Of a stretch of 34,088 bases of DNA, positions 6,961 to 14,276 are shown piece by piece. The stretch is from Candidatus Mediterraneibacter avicola. GTDB lineage: Bacteria; Bacillota; Clostridia; Lachnospirales; Lachnospiraceae. The stretch spans positions 1 through 34,088 of the forward strand of contig DXDR01000042.1 in the NCBI GenBank assembly GCA_019115385.1, in the 5' to 3' direction. Each line of letters opens with the position of its first letter. Positions within the stretch are counted from its first letter, which is position 1. Below the pieces are notes generated by a model that was given only the letters and a program-made list of their open reading frames with translations, had not been told where the DNA came from and searched no databases. The translations under genes and the position numbers were made by a program.

Positions 6961-6969
6961 TGCTATCAT
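6961..6969 (+). promoter_or_regulatory. Extended -10 promoter element of the hydrogenase operon
   Basis: TGCTATCAT gives an extended -10 (TG-N-TATCAT). No good -35 hexamer is found at the usual distance; the best is TTCTGG, far from consensus. A weak -35 beside a repeat cluster suggests that a regulator sets the activity. The leader to the ATG at 7014 would be about 38 nt. Confidence 0.45.
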
Positions 6970-7013
6970 GGATGTAATGAGCACCAATATATGCGAGAAA
7001 TGGAGGTTGAAGA

Positions 7014-7508
7014 ATGGCTGCTAAAACAGGAAGCGTTCCGTTTTCGGGAACAAAGGAACAGGAAGAGGAGCTTTTGAAAGTAATTTCCGAGCTGAAAGAC
7101 GAAAAGGGTGCCCTGATGCCGATTCTGCAGAAGGCACAGGATATATATGGCTACCTTCCGATGGAAGTGCAGAAAATGATTTCAGATGAAACCGGTATCC
7201 CTATGGAAAAGATTTACGGCGTCGCCACATTTTATTCCCAGTTTACGCTGAATCCCAAGGGCAGATACCGGATTTCTGTCTGTCTTGGCACGGCGTGCTA
7301 TGTCAAGGGTTCGGGAGATATCTACAATGCACTGATGGAAAAGCTTGGCATTGTAGGCGGAGAATGCACGCCGGACGGTAAGTTCTCTCTGGATGCATGC
7401 CGCTGTGTGGGAGCCTGCGGACTTGCTCCTGTTATGATGATCAACGAGGAAGTCTACGGACGGCTCACAGTGGATGATCTGGACGGAATTCTGGCAAAAT
7501 ACGAGTAA
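7014..7508 (+). CDS. hndA: NuoE-like [2Fe-2S] subunit of bifurcating [FeFe]-hydrogenase
   Basis: The 164-residue thioredoxin-fold subunit (HndA/HydC/NuoE) binds one [2Fe-2S] cluster. The four ligands are in CLGTAC (near residues 93-98) and ACRCVGAC (near 128-135). The N-terminal helical part contains the typical LMPILQKAQDIYGYLP and YGVATFYSQF motifs. It passes electrons between the NADH site on HndC and the rest of the complex, which couples NADH and ferredoxin oxidation to H2 formation, or the reverse. ATG 7014 follows TGGAGG at good spacing and is the first start in the operon. The following gene begins 4 nt after its stop. Confidence 0.95.
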   Translation: MAAKTGSVPFSGTKEQEEELLKVISELKDEKGALMPILQKAQDIYGYLPMEVQKMISDETGIPMEKIYGVATFYSQFTLNPKGRYRISVCLGTACYVKGSGDIYNALMEKLGIVGGECTPDGKFSLDACRCVGACGLAPVMMINEEVYGRLTVDDLDGILAKYE

Positions 7509-7512
7509 GCGC

Positions 7513-8073
7513 ATGATGCCGGAGATCTCTCTGAATATTCTGGATGTGGCTGGGAATTCCATCCGGGCCAGAGCCGCACTTGTGGAAATCACGGTAGACG
7601 TGCAGCCGGCAGACGACACATTGGCTGTGACTGTCAAAGATAACGGAAAGGGCATGACAGAGGAGGAAGTCAGTCATGTGGAAGATCCGTTTTTTACCAC
7701 AAGAACGACCAGGAAAGTGGGACTGGGCATCCCGTTTTTCCGGCAGGCGGCTGTAAGCGCGGGCGGCAGCTTTCAGATTGATTCAGAAAAAGGAAAAGGA
7801 ACGACAGTAAGGGCGGTATTCGTCCTGTCTCATATTGACAGGATGCCGCTGGGGGATATCAGCTCAGTGATCCATACACTGATCGTGTTTAATGAACACG
7901 TCAGTTTCCGGTATACATACAGGTATGGAGAGAGAAGTTTTGTCCTGGATACCCGCAGGATGCGGGAAATCCTGGGAGAAGATATTTCTTTTCGGGAGCC
8001 GGAAGTGTCCGCATTTATAAAGGAATATCTGGAGTCAGGAAAAGCGGAGACAGACGGAGGAGCGGATATATAA
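7513..8073 (+). CDS. Orphan GHKL ATPase (histidine-kinase-like ATP-binding protein) in the hydrogenase operon
   Basis: A protein of 185 or 186 residues starts at ATG 7513 or the next codon. It carries a histidine-kinase-type ATP-binding domain and little else: N-box LDVAGNSIRA (N15), G1 box DNGKGM (D43 to M48) and G2 box KVGLGIPF (68-75). There is no sensor domain, no membrane segment and no DHp histidine domain. About 70 residues follow the ATPase core. The same gene type sits between the NuoE-like and ferredoxin-like subunits in other clostridial hydrogenase operons, as I recall. It may be a regulatory ATPase or a kinase that works with a partner from elsewhere. A start at 7474, inside hndA, is also open but would add an extension unlike the family. 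The ribosome site is weak, so coupling to hndA is likely. Confidence 0.8.
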   Translation: MMPEISLNILDVAGNSIRARAALVEITVDVQPADDTLAVTVKDNGKGMTEEEVSHVEDPFFTTRTTRKVGLGIPFFRQAAVSAGGSFQIDSEKGKGTTVRAVFVLSHIDRMPLGDISSVIHTLIVFNEHVSFRYTYRYGERSFVLDTRRMREILGEDISFREPEVSAFIKEYLESGKAETDGGADI

Positions 8074-8174
8074 GCAACAGATAAATAAAGATATGAAAGT
8101 ATCGAACAGAGTCGTAAAACATAAGCATGAAAATGAAAAGACAGAAGAAATGAAAGCAGAATTGGAGGGACGAT

Positions 8175-8558
8175 ATGAAATCTCTTGAAGAATTACGTGC
8201 GATCCGGGCAAAGATGCAGGGGCGGGTCGGCGTTCGTGCAGAAAATGAAAAGCAGACCCGGGTTGTAGTGGGCATGGCTACCTGCGGGATCGCAAGCGGG
8301 GCAAGACCGGTGCTTACGGCGCTTTCTGACGCAGTTCAGGAGCAGGGACTCAGCGATAAGATCAATGTGACCCAGACCGGTTGTATTGGTCTGTGCCAGT
8401 ATGAGCCGATCGTAGAAGTGATGGCGCCGGGGCAGGAAAAGGTGACCTACGTTAAGATGACCCCGGAAAAGGCAATGGAAGTGCTGCGGCTTCATCTGCT
8501 GGGCGGACAGGTGGTGACAAAATACACACTGGGCGCAGCACGGGATAAAGCAGAATAG
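8175..8558 (+). CDS. hndB: HndB-like thioredoxin-fold ferredoxin subunit
   Basis: The 127-residue protein belongs to the (2Fe-2S) thioredoxin-like ferredoxin group found as HndB in tetrameric NADP- or NAD-linked hydrogenases. The motif GMATCGIASGARPVL holds Cys37 and TQTGCIGLC holds Cys70 and Cys74. Only these three cysteines exist in the protein, so a classical four-cysteine cluster needs another ligand or is absent. ATG 8175 follows TTGGAGGGACG. A gap of 101 nt separates it from the ATPase gene. The similar domain at the start of HndC suggests a common origin. In four-subunit enzymes HndB relays or modulates electron flow; in trimeric enzymes it is missing. Confidence 0.85.
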   Translation: MKSLEELRAIRAKMQGRVGVRAENEKQTRVVVGMATCGIASGARPVLTALSDAVQEQGLSDKINVTQTGCIGLCQYEPIVEVMAPGQEKVTYVKMTPEKAMEVLRLHLLGGQVVTKYTLGAARDKAE

Positions 8559-8577
8559 AAAGGGGAGGTGAAAGAAA

Positions 8578-10365
8578 ATGTATCGTTCACATGTACTTGT
8601 CTGCGGCGGAACGGGATGTACCTCCTCCGGCAGCCAGAGGATCATTGACAGACTGGAAAAAGAGATCGCAGCTCAGGGACTTTCTGAGGAAGTCGGCGTG
8701 GTAAAGACCGGCTGCTTCGGCCTGTGTGCTCTGGGACCGATTATGATCGTTTATCCCGAGGGGACTTTTTACTCCATGGTGCAGGAAGATGATATCCCTG
8801 AGATCGTGGCGGAGCATCTTCTGAAAGGAAGGGTCGTGACCCGCCTGCTCTATGAAGAGACCACCAAAACAGATAAAATCACACCTCTCAATGAGACGGA
8901 TTTTTATAAAAAGCAGCACCGGGTTGCCCTGCGCAACTGCGGTGTGATCAACCCGGAAGATATTGAAGAATACATAGGCACCGGAGGCTATGAGGCTCTG
9001 GGCATTGTGCTGACGGAGAAAAAGCCGGAGGATGTGATCCAGATCCTTCTGGACAGCGGCCTGAGGGGCAGAGGCGGCGCCGGGTTCCCCACCGGACTGA
9101 AGTGGAAGTTTGCGGCGGCCAACGAGGCGGATCAGAAATATGTCTGCTGTAATGCGGATGAGGGAGATCCGGGAGCATTTATGGACCGTTCCATTCTGGA
9201 GGGAGATCCCCACGCGGTGCTGGAGGCTATGGCGATCGCCGGCTATGCCATCGGGGCGTCCCAGGGGTATATCTATGTGCGCGCAGAATATCCCATTGCC
9301 GTAAAACGTCTGGAGATTGCCATTGCTCAGGCGCGGGAATACGGTCTTCTTGGGGAAAATATTTTTGAAAGCGGATTTAATTTCGATATAGAACTGAGAC
9401 TCGGTGCAGGTGCATTTGTGTGCGGCGAGGAGACGGCTCTCATGACATCCATTGAAGGCAGCAGGGGAGAGCCCAGACCCCGCCCGCCGTTCCCGGCGCT
9501 GAAAGGTCTGTTTCAGAAACCGACCATATTAAATAACGTAGAAACATTTGCAAATATTCCTCAGATCATTGTAAACGGGCCGGAGTGGTTCGCTTCTATG
9601 GGAACGGAAAAGTCCAAGGGAACCAAAGTATTTGCTCTGGGTGGAAAGATCAACAATACCGGTCTGGTGGAGATCCCCATGGGTACTACACTTCGGGAGA
9701 TCGTGGAAGAGATCGGCGGAGGAATTCCCGGCGGGAAGAAGTTTAAAGCGGCTCAGACCGGAGGACCGTCCGGCGGATGTATTCCGGCGGAGCATCTGGA
9801 TGTGCCCATCGACTATGACAATCTGATCGCTATCGGTTCTATGATGGGATCCGGCGGTCTGATCATTATGGACGAGGACACCTGTATGGTGGACATCGCC
9901 AAGTTCTTCCTTGAGTTTACAGTAGACGAATCCTGCGGAAAATGTACGCCCTGCCGGATCGGAACAAGGCGTATGCTGGAAATCCTTGAAAAGATTACAA
10001 AAGGACAGGCGGAGATGGAAGATCTGGACCGGCTGGAAGAACTGTGCAATCACCTGAAAACCAGCTCTCTCTGCGCGCTGGGACAGACGGCCCCCAATCC
10101 CGTACTTTCAACGCTCCGGTATTTCAGAGATGAATATATTGCGCATATTGTGGATAAAAAATGTCCGGCAGGCGTCTGCAAAGATCTTCTGCATTATAAG
10201 ATCGACCCGGATAAATGTAAGGGATGCACGCTCTGTGCGAGAACATGTCCGGCGGATGCGATCATCGGCAGCGTGAGAGAAGTGCATATGATTAACCCGG
10301 AGAAATGCGTAAAATGCGGCGCTTGTATGGAAAAATGCAGATTCGGCGCGATTTACAAAGAATAA
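8578..10365 (+). CDS. hndC: NuoF-like NADH/FMN subunit of bifurcating [FeFe]-hydrogenase
   Basis: The 595-residue protein begins with a thioredoxin-like [2Fe-2S] domain (CGGTGC near residues 10-15 and TGCFGLC). The NuoF core follows, with GLRGRGGAGFPTGLKWKF and NADEGDPGAFMDRSILEGDPH for FMN and NADH binding. A [4Fe-4S] site, ESCGKCTPCRIGTRR plus a later cysteine in SSLCALG, comes next. Two [4Fe-4S] ferredoxin motifs form the C-terminus (CKGCTLCARTC and CVKCGACMEKC). FMN on this subunit is the site of NAD reduction and the proposed bifurcation centre. The start at 8578 has a GGGGAGGTGA site. The gene is 19 nt after hndB and 16 nt before hndD. The length is typical for HydB/HndC, so it is intact. 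Confidence 0.95.
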   Translation: MYRSHVLVCGGTGCTSSGSQRIIDRLEKEIAAQGLSEEVGVVKTGCFGLCALGPIMIVYPEGTFYSMVQEDDIPEIVAEHLLKGRVVTRLLYEETTKTDKITPLNETDFYKKQHRVALRNCGVINPEDIEEYIGTGGYEALGIVLTEKKPEDVIQILLDSGLRGRGGAGFPTGLKWKFAAANEADQKYVCCNADEGDPGAFMDRSILEGDPHAVLEAMAIAGYAIGASQGYIYVRAEYPIAVKRLEIAIAQAREYGLLGENIFESGFNFDIELRLGAGAFVCGEETALMTSIEGSRGEPRPRPPFPALKGLFQKPTILNNVETFANIPQIIVNGPEWFASMGTEKSKGTKVFALGGKINNTGLVEIPMGTTLREIVEEIGGGIPGGKKFKAAQTGGPSGGCIPAEHLDVPIDYDNLIAIGSMMGSGGLIIMDEDTCMVDIAKFFLEFTVDESCGKCTPCRIGTRRMLEILEKITKGQAEMEDLDRLEELCNHLKTSSLCALGQTAPNPVLSTLRYFRDEYIAHIVDKKCPAGVCKDLLHYKIDPDKCKGCTLCARTCPADAIIGSVREVHMINPEKCVKCGACMEKCRFGAIYKE

Positions 10366-10381
10366 ATGGAGGGTAGAGAAG

Positions 10382-12124
10382 ATGGAAAATGTCAATTTGA
10401 AAATTAACGGCTTAAATGTTACTGCTCCGGCAGGCTCTACAATCCTGGAAGCTGCACACGCGGCGGGCATCCGCATTCCTACCCTGTGCTATTTAAAAGA
10501 AATCAACGAGATCGGCGCATGCCGTATGTGTGTTGTAGAAGTAAAGGGAGCAAGAAACCTGGTGGCGGCCTGTGTCTATCCTGTCTCGGAGGGCATGGAG
10601 GTGCTGACCAATACGCAGAAACTGATCGATTCACGGAAACGGACGCTGGAACTTCTTCTGTCTGTGCATGACAAAAAATGTCTGTCCTGCGTCAGAAGCG
10701 GGCACTGTGAATTACAGGAACTCTGCCAGGAACTGGGCGTGGAGGATGAAGATCATTTTGCGGGAGAAATGCCGCACTATGAGCCCGATACCAGCGCTGT
10801 ACATATGGTCAGAGACAATAACAAATGTATTCTCTGCCGCCGCTGCTCTGCGGTGTGCGAGAAGGTGCAGTCTGTAGGCGTGATCGGCCCGAACAACAGA
10901 GGATTTGCCACATTTATCGGCTCAGCATTCGGGATGGGACTGGGTGATACAAGCTGCGTGGGATGCGGTCAGTGTATTGCAGCCTGTCCGACAGGAGCCC
11001 TGTATGAGAAAGACAATACCGACGCCGTGCTGGCGGCGATCGCAGATGAGACCAAATACGTGGTCGTGCAGCCTGCCCCCTCTGTCCGTGCCGCTCTTGG
11101 TGAAGAATTCGGATACCCCATGGGAACGGATGTTGAAGGAAAGATGGCGGCCGCCCTGAGAAGGCTCGGGTTTGACAAAGTGTTTGACACAGACTTCAGT
11201 GCAGATCTCACGATTATGGAGGAAGCCAATGAATTTATCGGCCGGGTGGCAAACGGCGGGGTGCTTCCCATGATAACCTCCTGTTCCCCGGGATGGATCA
11301 AGTACTGCGAACACTATTATCCCGACCAGCTGGCCCACCTGTCCAGCTGCAAATCGCCCCAGCAGATGTTCGGCGCTGTCACGAAGACATACTATGCCGA
11401 GAAAATGGGGCTTGACCCGAAAGATATCATCTGCGTCAGCGTGATGCCCTGTACGGCCAAAAAGTTCGAGATCCAGAGAGACGATCAGGACGCCGCGGGC
11501 GTTCCAGATGTGGATATCTCTATTACAACAAGGGAGCTTGCGCGGCTCATCCGCAAGGCCGGCATCAATTTCCGCGCTTTGCCGGAGGAAGGATTTGACG
11601 ACCCGCTGGGCGAGTCCACAGGAGCCGGCGTGATCTTCGGCGCCACCGGAGGAGTTATGGAAGCGGCGCTTCGCACCGCGGTGGAGACTCTGACAGGTGA
11701 AACCCTTGAAAATGTAGAATTTACAGAAGTGCGAGGCACAGACGGCATCAAGGAAGCGACATACAATGTGGCGGGAATGGATGTGAAAGTGGCTGTGGCT
11801 TCAGGCTTAAGCAACGCAAAGATGATCATGGATAAAATCCGGGCCGGTGAAGCGGATTATCATTTTGTGGAGATCATGTGCTGCCCGGGCGGATGCGTCA
11901 ACGGCGGCGGCCAGCCCCAGGTTCATGCGGATGTGAGAAACTTTGAAGACGTGAAAGCGATCCGTGCGAAGGCACTGTATGATAATGATGCGGCAAAGAC
12001 CCTGAGAAAGTCCCATGAAAATCCTTCTATTAAAAAACTGTATGAGGAGTATCTGGGAGAACCGGGAAGCGAGAAGGCACATCATATCCTGCATACAACA
12101 TACGTGGAGAGAAGTATCAACTGA
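10382..12124 (+). CDS. hndD: Catalytic H-cluster subunit of bifurcating [FeFe]-hydrogenase
   Basis: The 580-residue subunit evolves or oxidises H2. A NuoG-like [2Fe-2S] domain (Cys 36, 47, 50, 64) comes first. A His-ligated [4Fe-4S] motif (SGHCELQELC) follows, then two [4Fe-4S] motifs (CILCRRCSAVC and CVGCGQCIAAC), the H-cluster domain and a small-subunit-like tail from about residue 515. The H-cluster motifs are L1 TSCSPGW (Cys301, Ser302), L2 MPCTAKK (Cys357) and L3 MCCPGGCVNGGG (Cys501, Cys505). The textbook L1 is TSCCPGW; one of the two cysteines is serine here, which I believe is common in clostridial HndD proteins. No maturation genes (hydE, hydF, hydG) are in the window. The start at 10382 follows GGAGGGTAGAAG. 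It is the last gene of the operon and is followed by a large palindrome. Confidence 0.96.
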   Translation: MENVNLKINGLNVTAPAGSTILEAAHAAGIRIPTLCYLKEINEIGACRMCVVEVKGARNLVAACVYPVSEGMEVLTNTQKLIDSRKRTLELLLSVHDKKCLSCVRSGHCELQELCQELGVEDEDHFAGEMPHYEPDTSAVHMVRDNNKCILCRRCSAVCEKVQSVGVIGPNNRGFATFIGSAFGMGLGDTSCVGCGQCIAACPTGALYEKDNTDAVLAAIADETKYVVVQPAPSVRAALGEEFGYPMGTDVEGKMAAALRRLGFDKVFDTDFSADLTIMEEANEFIGRVANGGVLPMITSCSPGWIKYCEHYYPDQLAHLSSCKSPQQMFGAVTKTYYAEKMGLDPKDIICVSVMPCTAKKFEIQRDDQDAAGVPDVDISITTRELARLIRKAGINFRALPEEGFDDPLGESTGAGVIFGATGGVMEAALRTAVETLTGETLENVEFTEVRGTDGIKEATYNVAGMDVKVAVASGLSNAKMIMDKIRAGEADYHFVEIMCCPGGCVNGGGQPQVHADVRNFEDVKAIRAKALYDNDAAKTLRKSHENPSIKKLYEEYLGEPGSEKAHHILHTTYVERSIN

Positions 12125-12208
12125 CGGATTTGGATCTGTCGGGGCACGGAATTGGCAGAGCCTGCGAAAACAGGCGGTTACAAACTGTGTTGAAAAACCT
12201 ATTCGAAA

Positions 12209-12403
12209 ATACGGGGCGTGTGGTTTCGCTTCCGTTCCGCGGTTGAAGAAAAACTAAGAAACCTGACGACAGGCTAAAAGCAAAATTTACAACAGAAAAC
12301 TCACATCCGTTCGGACAATTCTGTTGTAAATTTCAACGCCCGTCGTCAGGTTTCAACTTTTTTATCAACCGCTCCATAGTCAGCGAAACCGCACGCCCCG
12401 CAT
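12209..12403. repeat. 195-bp nested palindrome, probable bidirectional terminator
   Basis: Four matched arm pairs nest in order. They are CGGGGCGTGTGGTTTCGCT (12212-12230) with 12382-12400 (one mismatch), GCGGTTGA with TCAACCGC (12239 and 12365 regions), GAAACCTGACGAC (12258-12270) with GTCGTCAGGTTTC (12342-12354), and TTTACAACAGAA with TTCTGTTGTAAA (around 12286 and 12319). TCCG/CGGA sits in the apex. The third pair is followed by AAC and a T6 run on the plus strand and by TTAGTTTTTC on the minus strand. It can therefore terminate both hndD and the facing pseudogene. The length and nesting exceed an ordinary terminator and resemble a MITE-like or repetitive extragenic element. No target duplication was found. 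The flanking bases 12125-12208 hold one GCCTG/CAGGC hairpin and no gene. Confidence 0.8.
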
Positions 12404-12463
12404 CTCAGATACACTCTCCACGCGGAGCATCCCGGTCAGTTTCGGACGGTTTACCTGTCAAGT

Positions 12464-13176
12464 TCATTTCGCCAAATCTGAATGTTCCAGTTCATCTATA
12501 AGCTGTAGAATCACGCTTTCATTTTCTTCTAGTTCCGCTGCTATTGCAGCAGGTGATTTCTGTTTTGCCAGTTTCTTTTGTATAAGATCTTTCATTTTTT
12601 TTATTTCTCCGGCTCGTTCTCCCTCGGCCAGCCCTTCCTTTTTTCCTTTCTCCCACGCGGCTTCCCGTTCCTGCCGGATATGTTTGTCCTGGTCATATTC
12701 ATAAATACTCACGTTTTTCGCCTCCGCTCGGTTTCTCTCCAGAAACTCCTTCAGAATCCCCTTGTTAATGCATTCCGTAATCGCCTTTTCCACTGCCTCT
12801 GAAACGGGCAGCCTTTTTGCGTATTTTCTTACCCGGCTGGTGTACTCCGCATATTCCCACAGGGTGTGACTTGCCTGCATCAGTTCCGGGTCATCCCAGA
12901 GAGGAGGTCTGCGAGGTAAAGCAGAAAACGCAATGGGAGGTTCGGACTGTAAGTAGACTGGTGCTCATACAGGGAAAGACGGGCGTCCAAAAGAAATGAC
13001 AGGTCATTTTTCATGGACATATAAATCGCATTTTCCAGGGTGTTGATCTCCAAAAGCTCCGGATCTTTATAGTTTTTTCCGCTTACTGCATTGTACAGTT
13101 CCAACAGGTTTTTCCGCTCTTCAAAAATCATCACAAAGAGTCGGGACTTGTAGAGTCGGTTTGGTTTCTTATCCAT
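12464..13176 (-). pseudogene. Rpn-family recombination-promoting nuclease / PD-(D/E)XK transposase-like, internally deleted
   Basis: The N-terminal part (98 codons from ATG 13176, after AAAAAGGAGGAATC) contains the family block LLEINTLENAIYMSMKNDLSFLLDARLSLYEHQSTY, here named only by its key residues around 45-80. It stops at 12880 with MTRN. The C-terminal part resumes in another frame with ELMQASHTLWEYAEYTSRVRKYAK and the lysine/glutamate-rich tail, ending at 12464. Intact relatives carry roughly 100 further residues between these points, including the IPTPKF-type strand. So this copy seems to have lost about 300 bp and the reading frame. These nucleases are multi-copy in Lachnospiraceae genomes and promote recombination. 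It is unlikely to be functional unless the C-terminal half is made alone from the ATG at 12880. Confidence 0.8.
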
Positions 13177-13529
13177 TCAGATTCCTCCTTTTTCGGTTGT
13201 AATGCCGCAGGAGGCTAATATCTCTGAAACCTCGCTGCGCTGTATTGAGTGGGAATAAAGCATTGAGATTTCATATGACATATAAATCAGAAAATCCGAC
13301 ACAGCAGACGCTGTAAAGATCAGAACTGCCAGAAATGTAAATGCTTTATGGATATAGTAACACAGTCTGCCTCAATTAACTACTTAGAATTACAAAAAAA
13401 TTGCATTTGTGTAGGAAGGGACACCATACGGTACTTTTTGGAGAACATCAGGAAGGGAATAAGATGGATTTATGCCGGACAGAACTCTGGTTTTTGTACA
13501 ACATCTTCAGCACCAGGCGTGTCTTCACC

Positions 13530-13553
13530 ACTTACGAATTCACTTACGAATTC
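13530..13553 (+). repeat. Perfect 12-bp tandem duplication upstream of a promoter
   Basis: ACTTACGAATTC occurs twice without a gap (13530-13541 and 13542-13553). It ends 3 bp before the -35 hexamer at 13557. It may be a regulator site or a recent slippage duplication. Confidence 0.8.
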
Positions 13554-13556
13554 AAA

Positions 13557-13585
13557 TTGACTTTTTATCTGCCCGCTGATACAAT
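13557..13585 (+). promoter_or_regulatory. Strong sigma-A promoter ahead of a structured leader and the GNAT gene
   Basis: TTGACT (13557-13562) and TACAAT (13580-13585) are spaced by exactly 17 bp. The start of transcription would be near 13592, about 220 nt before the acetyltransferase start codon. Between the pseudogene and this promoter (13177-13529) I see no gene. Confidence 0.65.
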
Positions 13586-13604
13586 AAGAAAAATAAATAT
13601 CTGC

Positions 13605-13758
13605 CGGCGCTTTATCACCGGGTAAAGCGCCGTTATTTAAGCATTCAGAACTTAACCGCAGGTACGGCGCTTTTTGTAATGGCGACGAGCCAAAGTCCGG
13701 GCTTGCATGAGCCCCTGGCGACCGCTTACAATTTCGGAATGTGCCTTTTGGCACTTCC
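13605..13758 (+). promoter_or_regulatory. Structured 5' leader with mutually exclusive hairpins (candidate attenuator or RNA element)
   Basis: CGGCGCTTTA (13605-13614) pairs perfectly with TAAAGCGCCG (13623-13632), followed by TTATTTAA. The same AAAGCGCCG can instead pair with a second CGGCGCTTT at 13665-13673, which is followed by TTG. Two alternative terminator-like stems therefore compete. Downstream are GGGCT/AGCCC (13699-13714) and the strong hairpin GGAATGTGCC/GGCACTTCC (13736-13758, loop TTTT). GGCGAC is repeated at 13681 and near 13717. I do not recognise a known riboswitch class. The GNAT ribosome site lies about 45 nt after the last hairpin. Confidence 0.5.
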
Positions 13759-13811
13759 GGTGATGGTGTTATAAGGTTAATTCCTGGGTGCATTTTATTT
13801 CAGGAGGGATT

Positions 13812-14234
13812 ATGGAGATTAAGTTTTATAATGCGCTGCCGGAGGAAGCGGCGGCAATCCGCACGGAAGTGTTTATCGAGGAACAGGGGTTTAAAAACGA
13901 ACTGGATGACATGGATTCTTGTGCAGAACATCTTGTTGCATTTAAAGACGATAAACCTGTCGGAACCTGCCGCTTTTTCAGGGAGGAGGACGGACAGGAC
14001 GGCTATATAGTGGGAAGGATCGCCGTGAAAAAGGAATATCGCGGACAGGATATCGGCACGGAGCTGCTGAGAGCCGTTGAAAAAGCGGTGAAGGCAAAAG
14101 GGGGAAGCCGGCTCCTTCTTCATGCACAGGTCAGAGTAAAAGAATTCTATGAAAAACAGGGATATACTCCCTTTGGGGAGATTGGATCCGAAGAGGGGTG
14201 TCCGCATATCTGGATGTACAAAAATGTGGATTGA
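13812..14234 (+). CDS. GNAT-family N-acetyltransferase (ElaA-like)
   Basis: The 140-residue single-domain acetyltransferase probably transfers acetyl from acetyl-CoA to an amine of unknown identity. Motif A is visible as VGRIAVKKEYRGQDIGTELLRAV near residues 68-90, with the RGQDIG pyrophosphate loop (consensus R/Q-x-x-G-x-G/A). The C-terminal YEKQGYTPFGEIGSEEGCPHIWM fits small ElaA/YjcF-type members, as does the opening EVFIEEQGF. I chose ATG 13812 because CAGGAGGGATT precedes it; the upstream ATG at 13788 lacks a site. The next gene starts 42 nt later, so the two are probably one transcript under the promoter at 13557. Confidence 0.88.
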   Translation: MEIKFYNALPEEAAAIRTEVFIEEQGFKNELDDMDSCAEHLVAFKDDKPVGTCRFFREEDGQDGYIVGRIAVKKEYRGQDIGTELLRAVEKAVKAKGGSRLLLHAQVRVKEFYEKQGYTPFGEIGSEEGCPHIWMYKNVD

Positions 14235-14276
14235 GCATGGCGGAACGGCAATAAGGTGAAATCAGGGAGGAGATAC

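Noticed and set aside
7474-7512. Upstream ATG start for the GHKL ATPase inside hndA
   Set aside because: The extra residues do not resemble the family N-terminus (MPEISLNILD...), and there is no ribosome site.
8093-8190. 31-codon frame in the gap before hndB
   Set aside because: It has no ribosome site, a low-complexity lysine/glutamate composition, and it runs into the hndB start.
12015-12257. 80-codon frame running from hndD into the palindrome
   Set aside because: It overlaps the conserved end of hndD and has no start signal; an artefact of the repeat.
13401-13625. Short frames in 13348-13625 upstream of the GNAT gene
   Set aside because: They cross the promoter and the tandem repeat, lack ribosome sites and show no protein-like conservation pattern.
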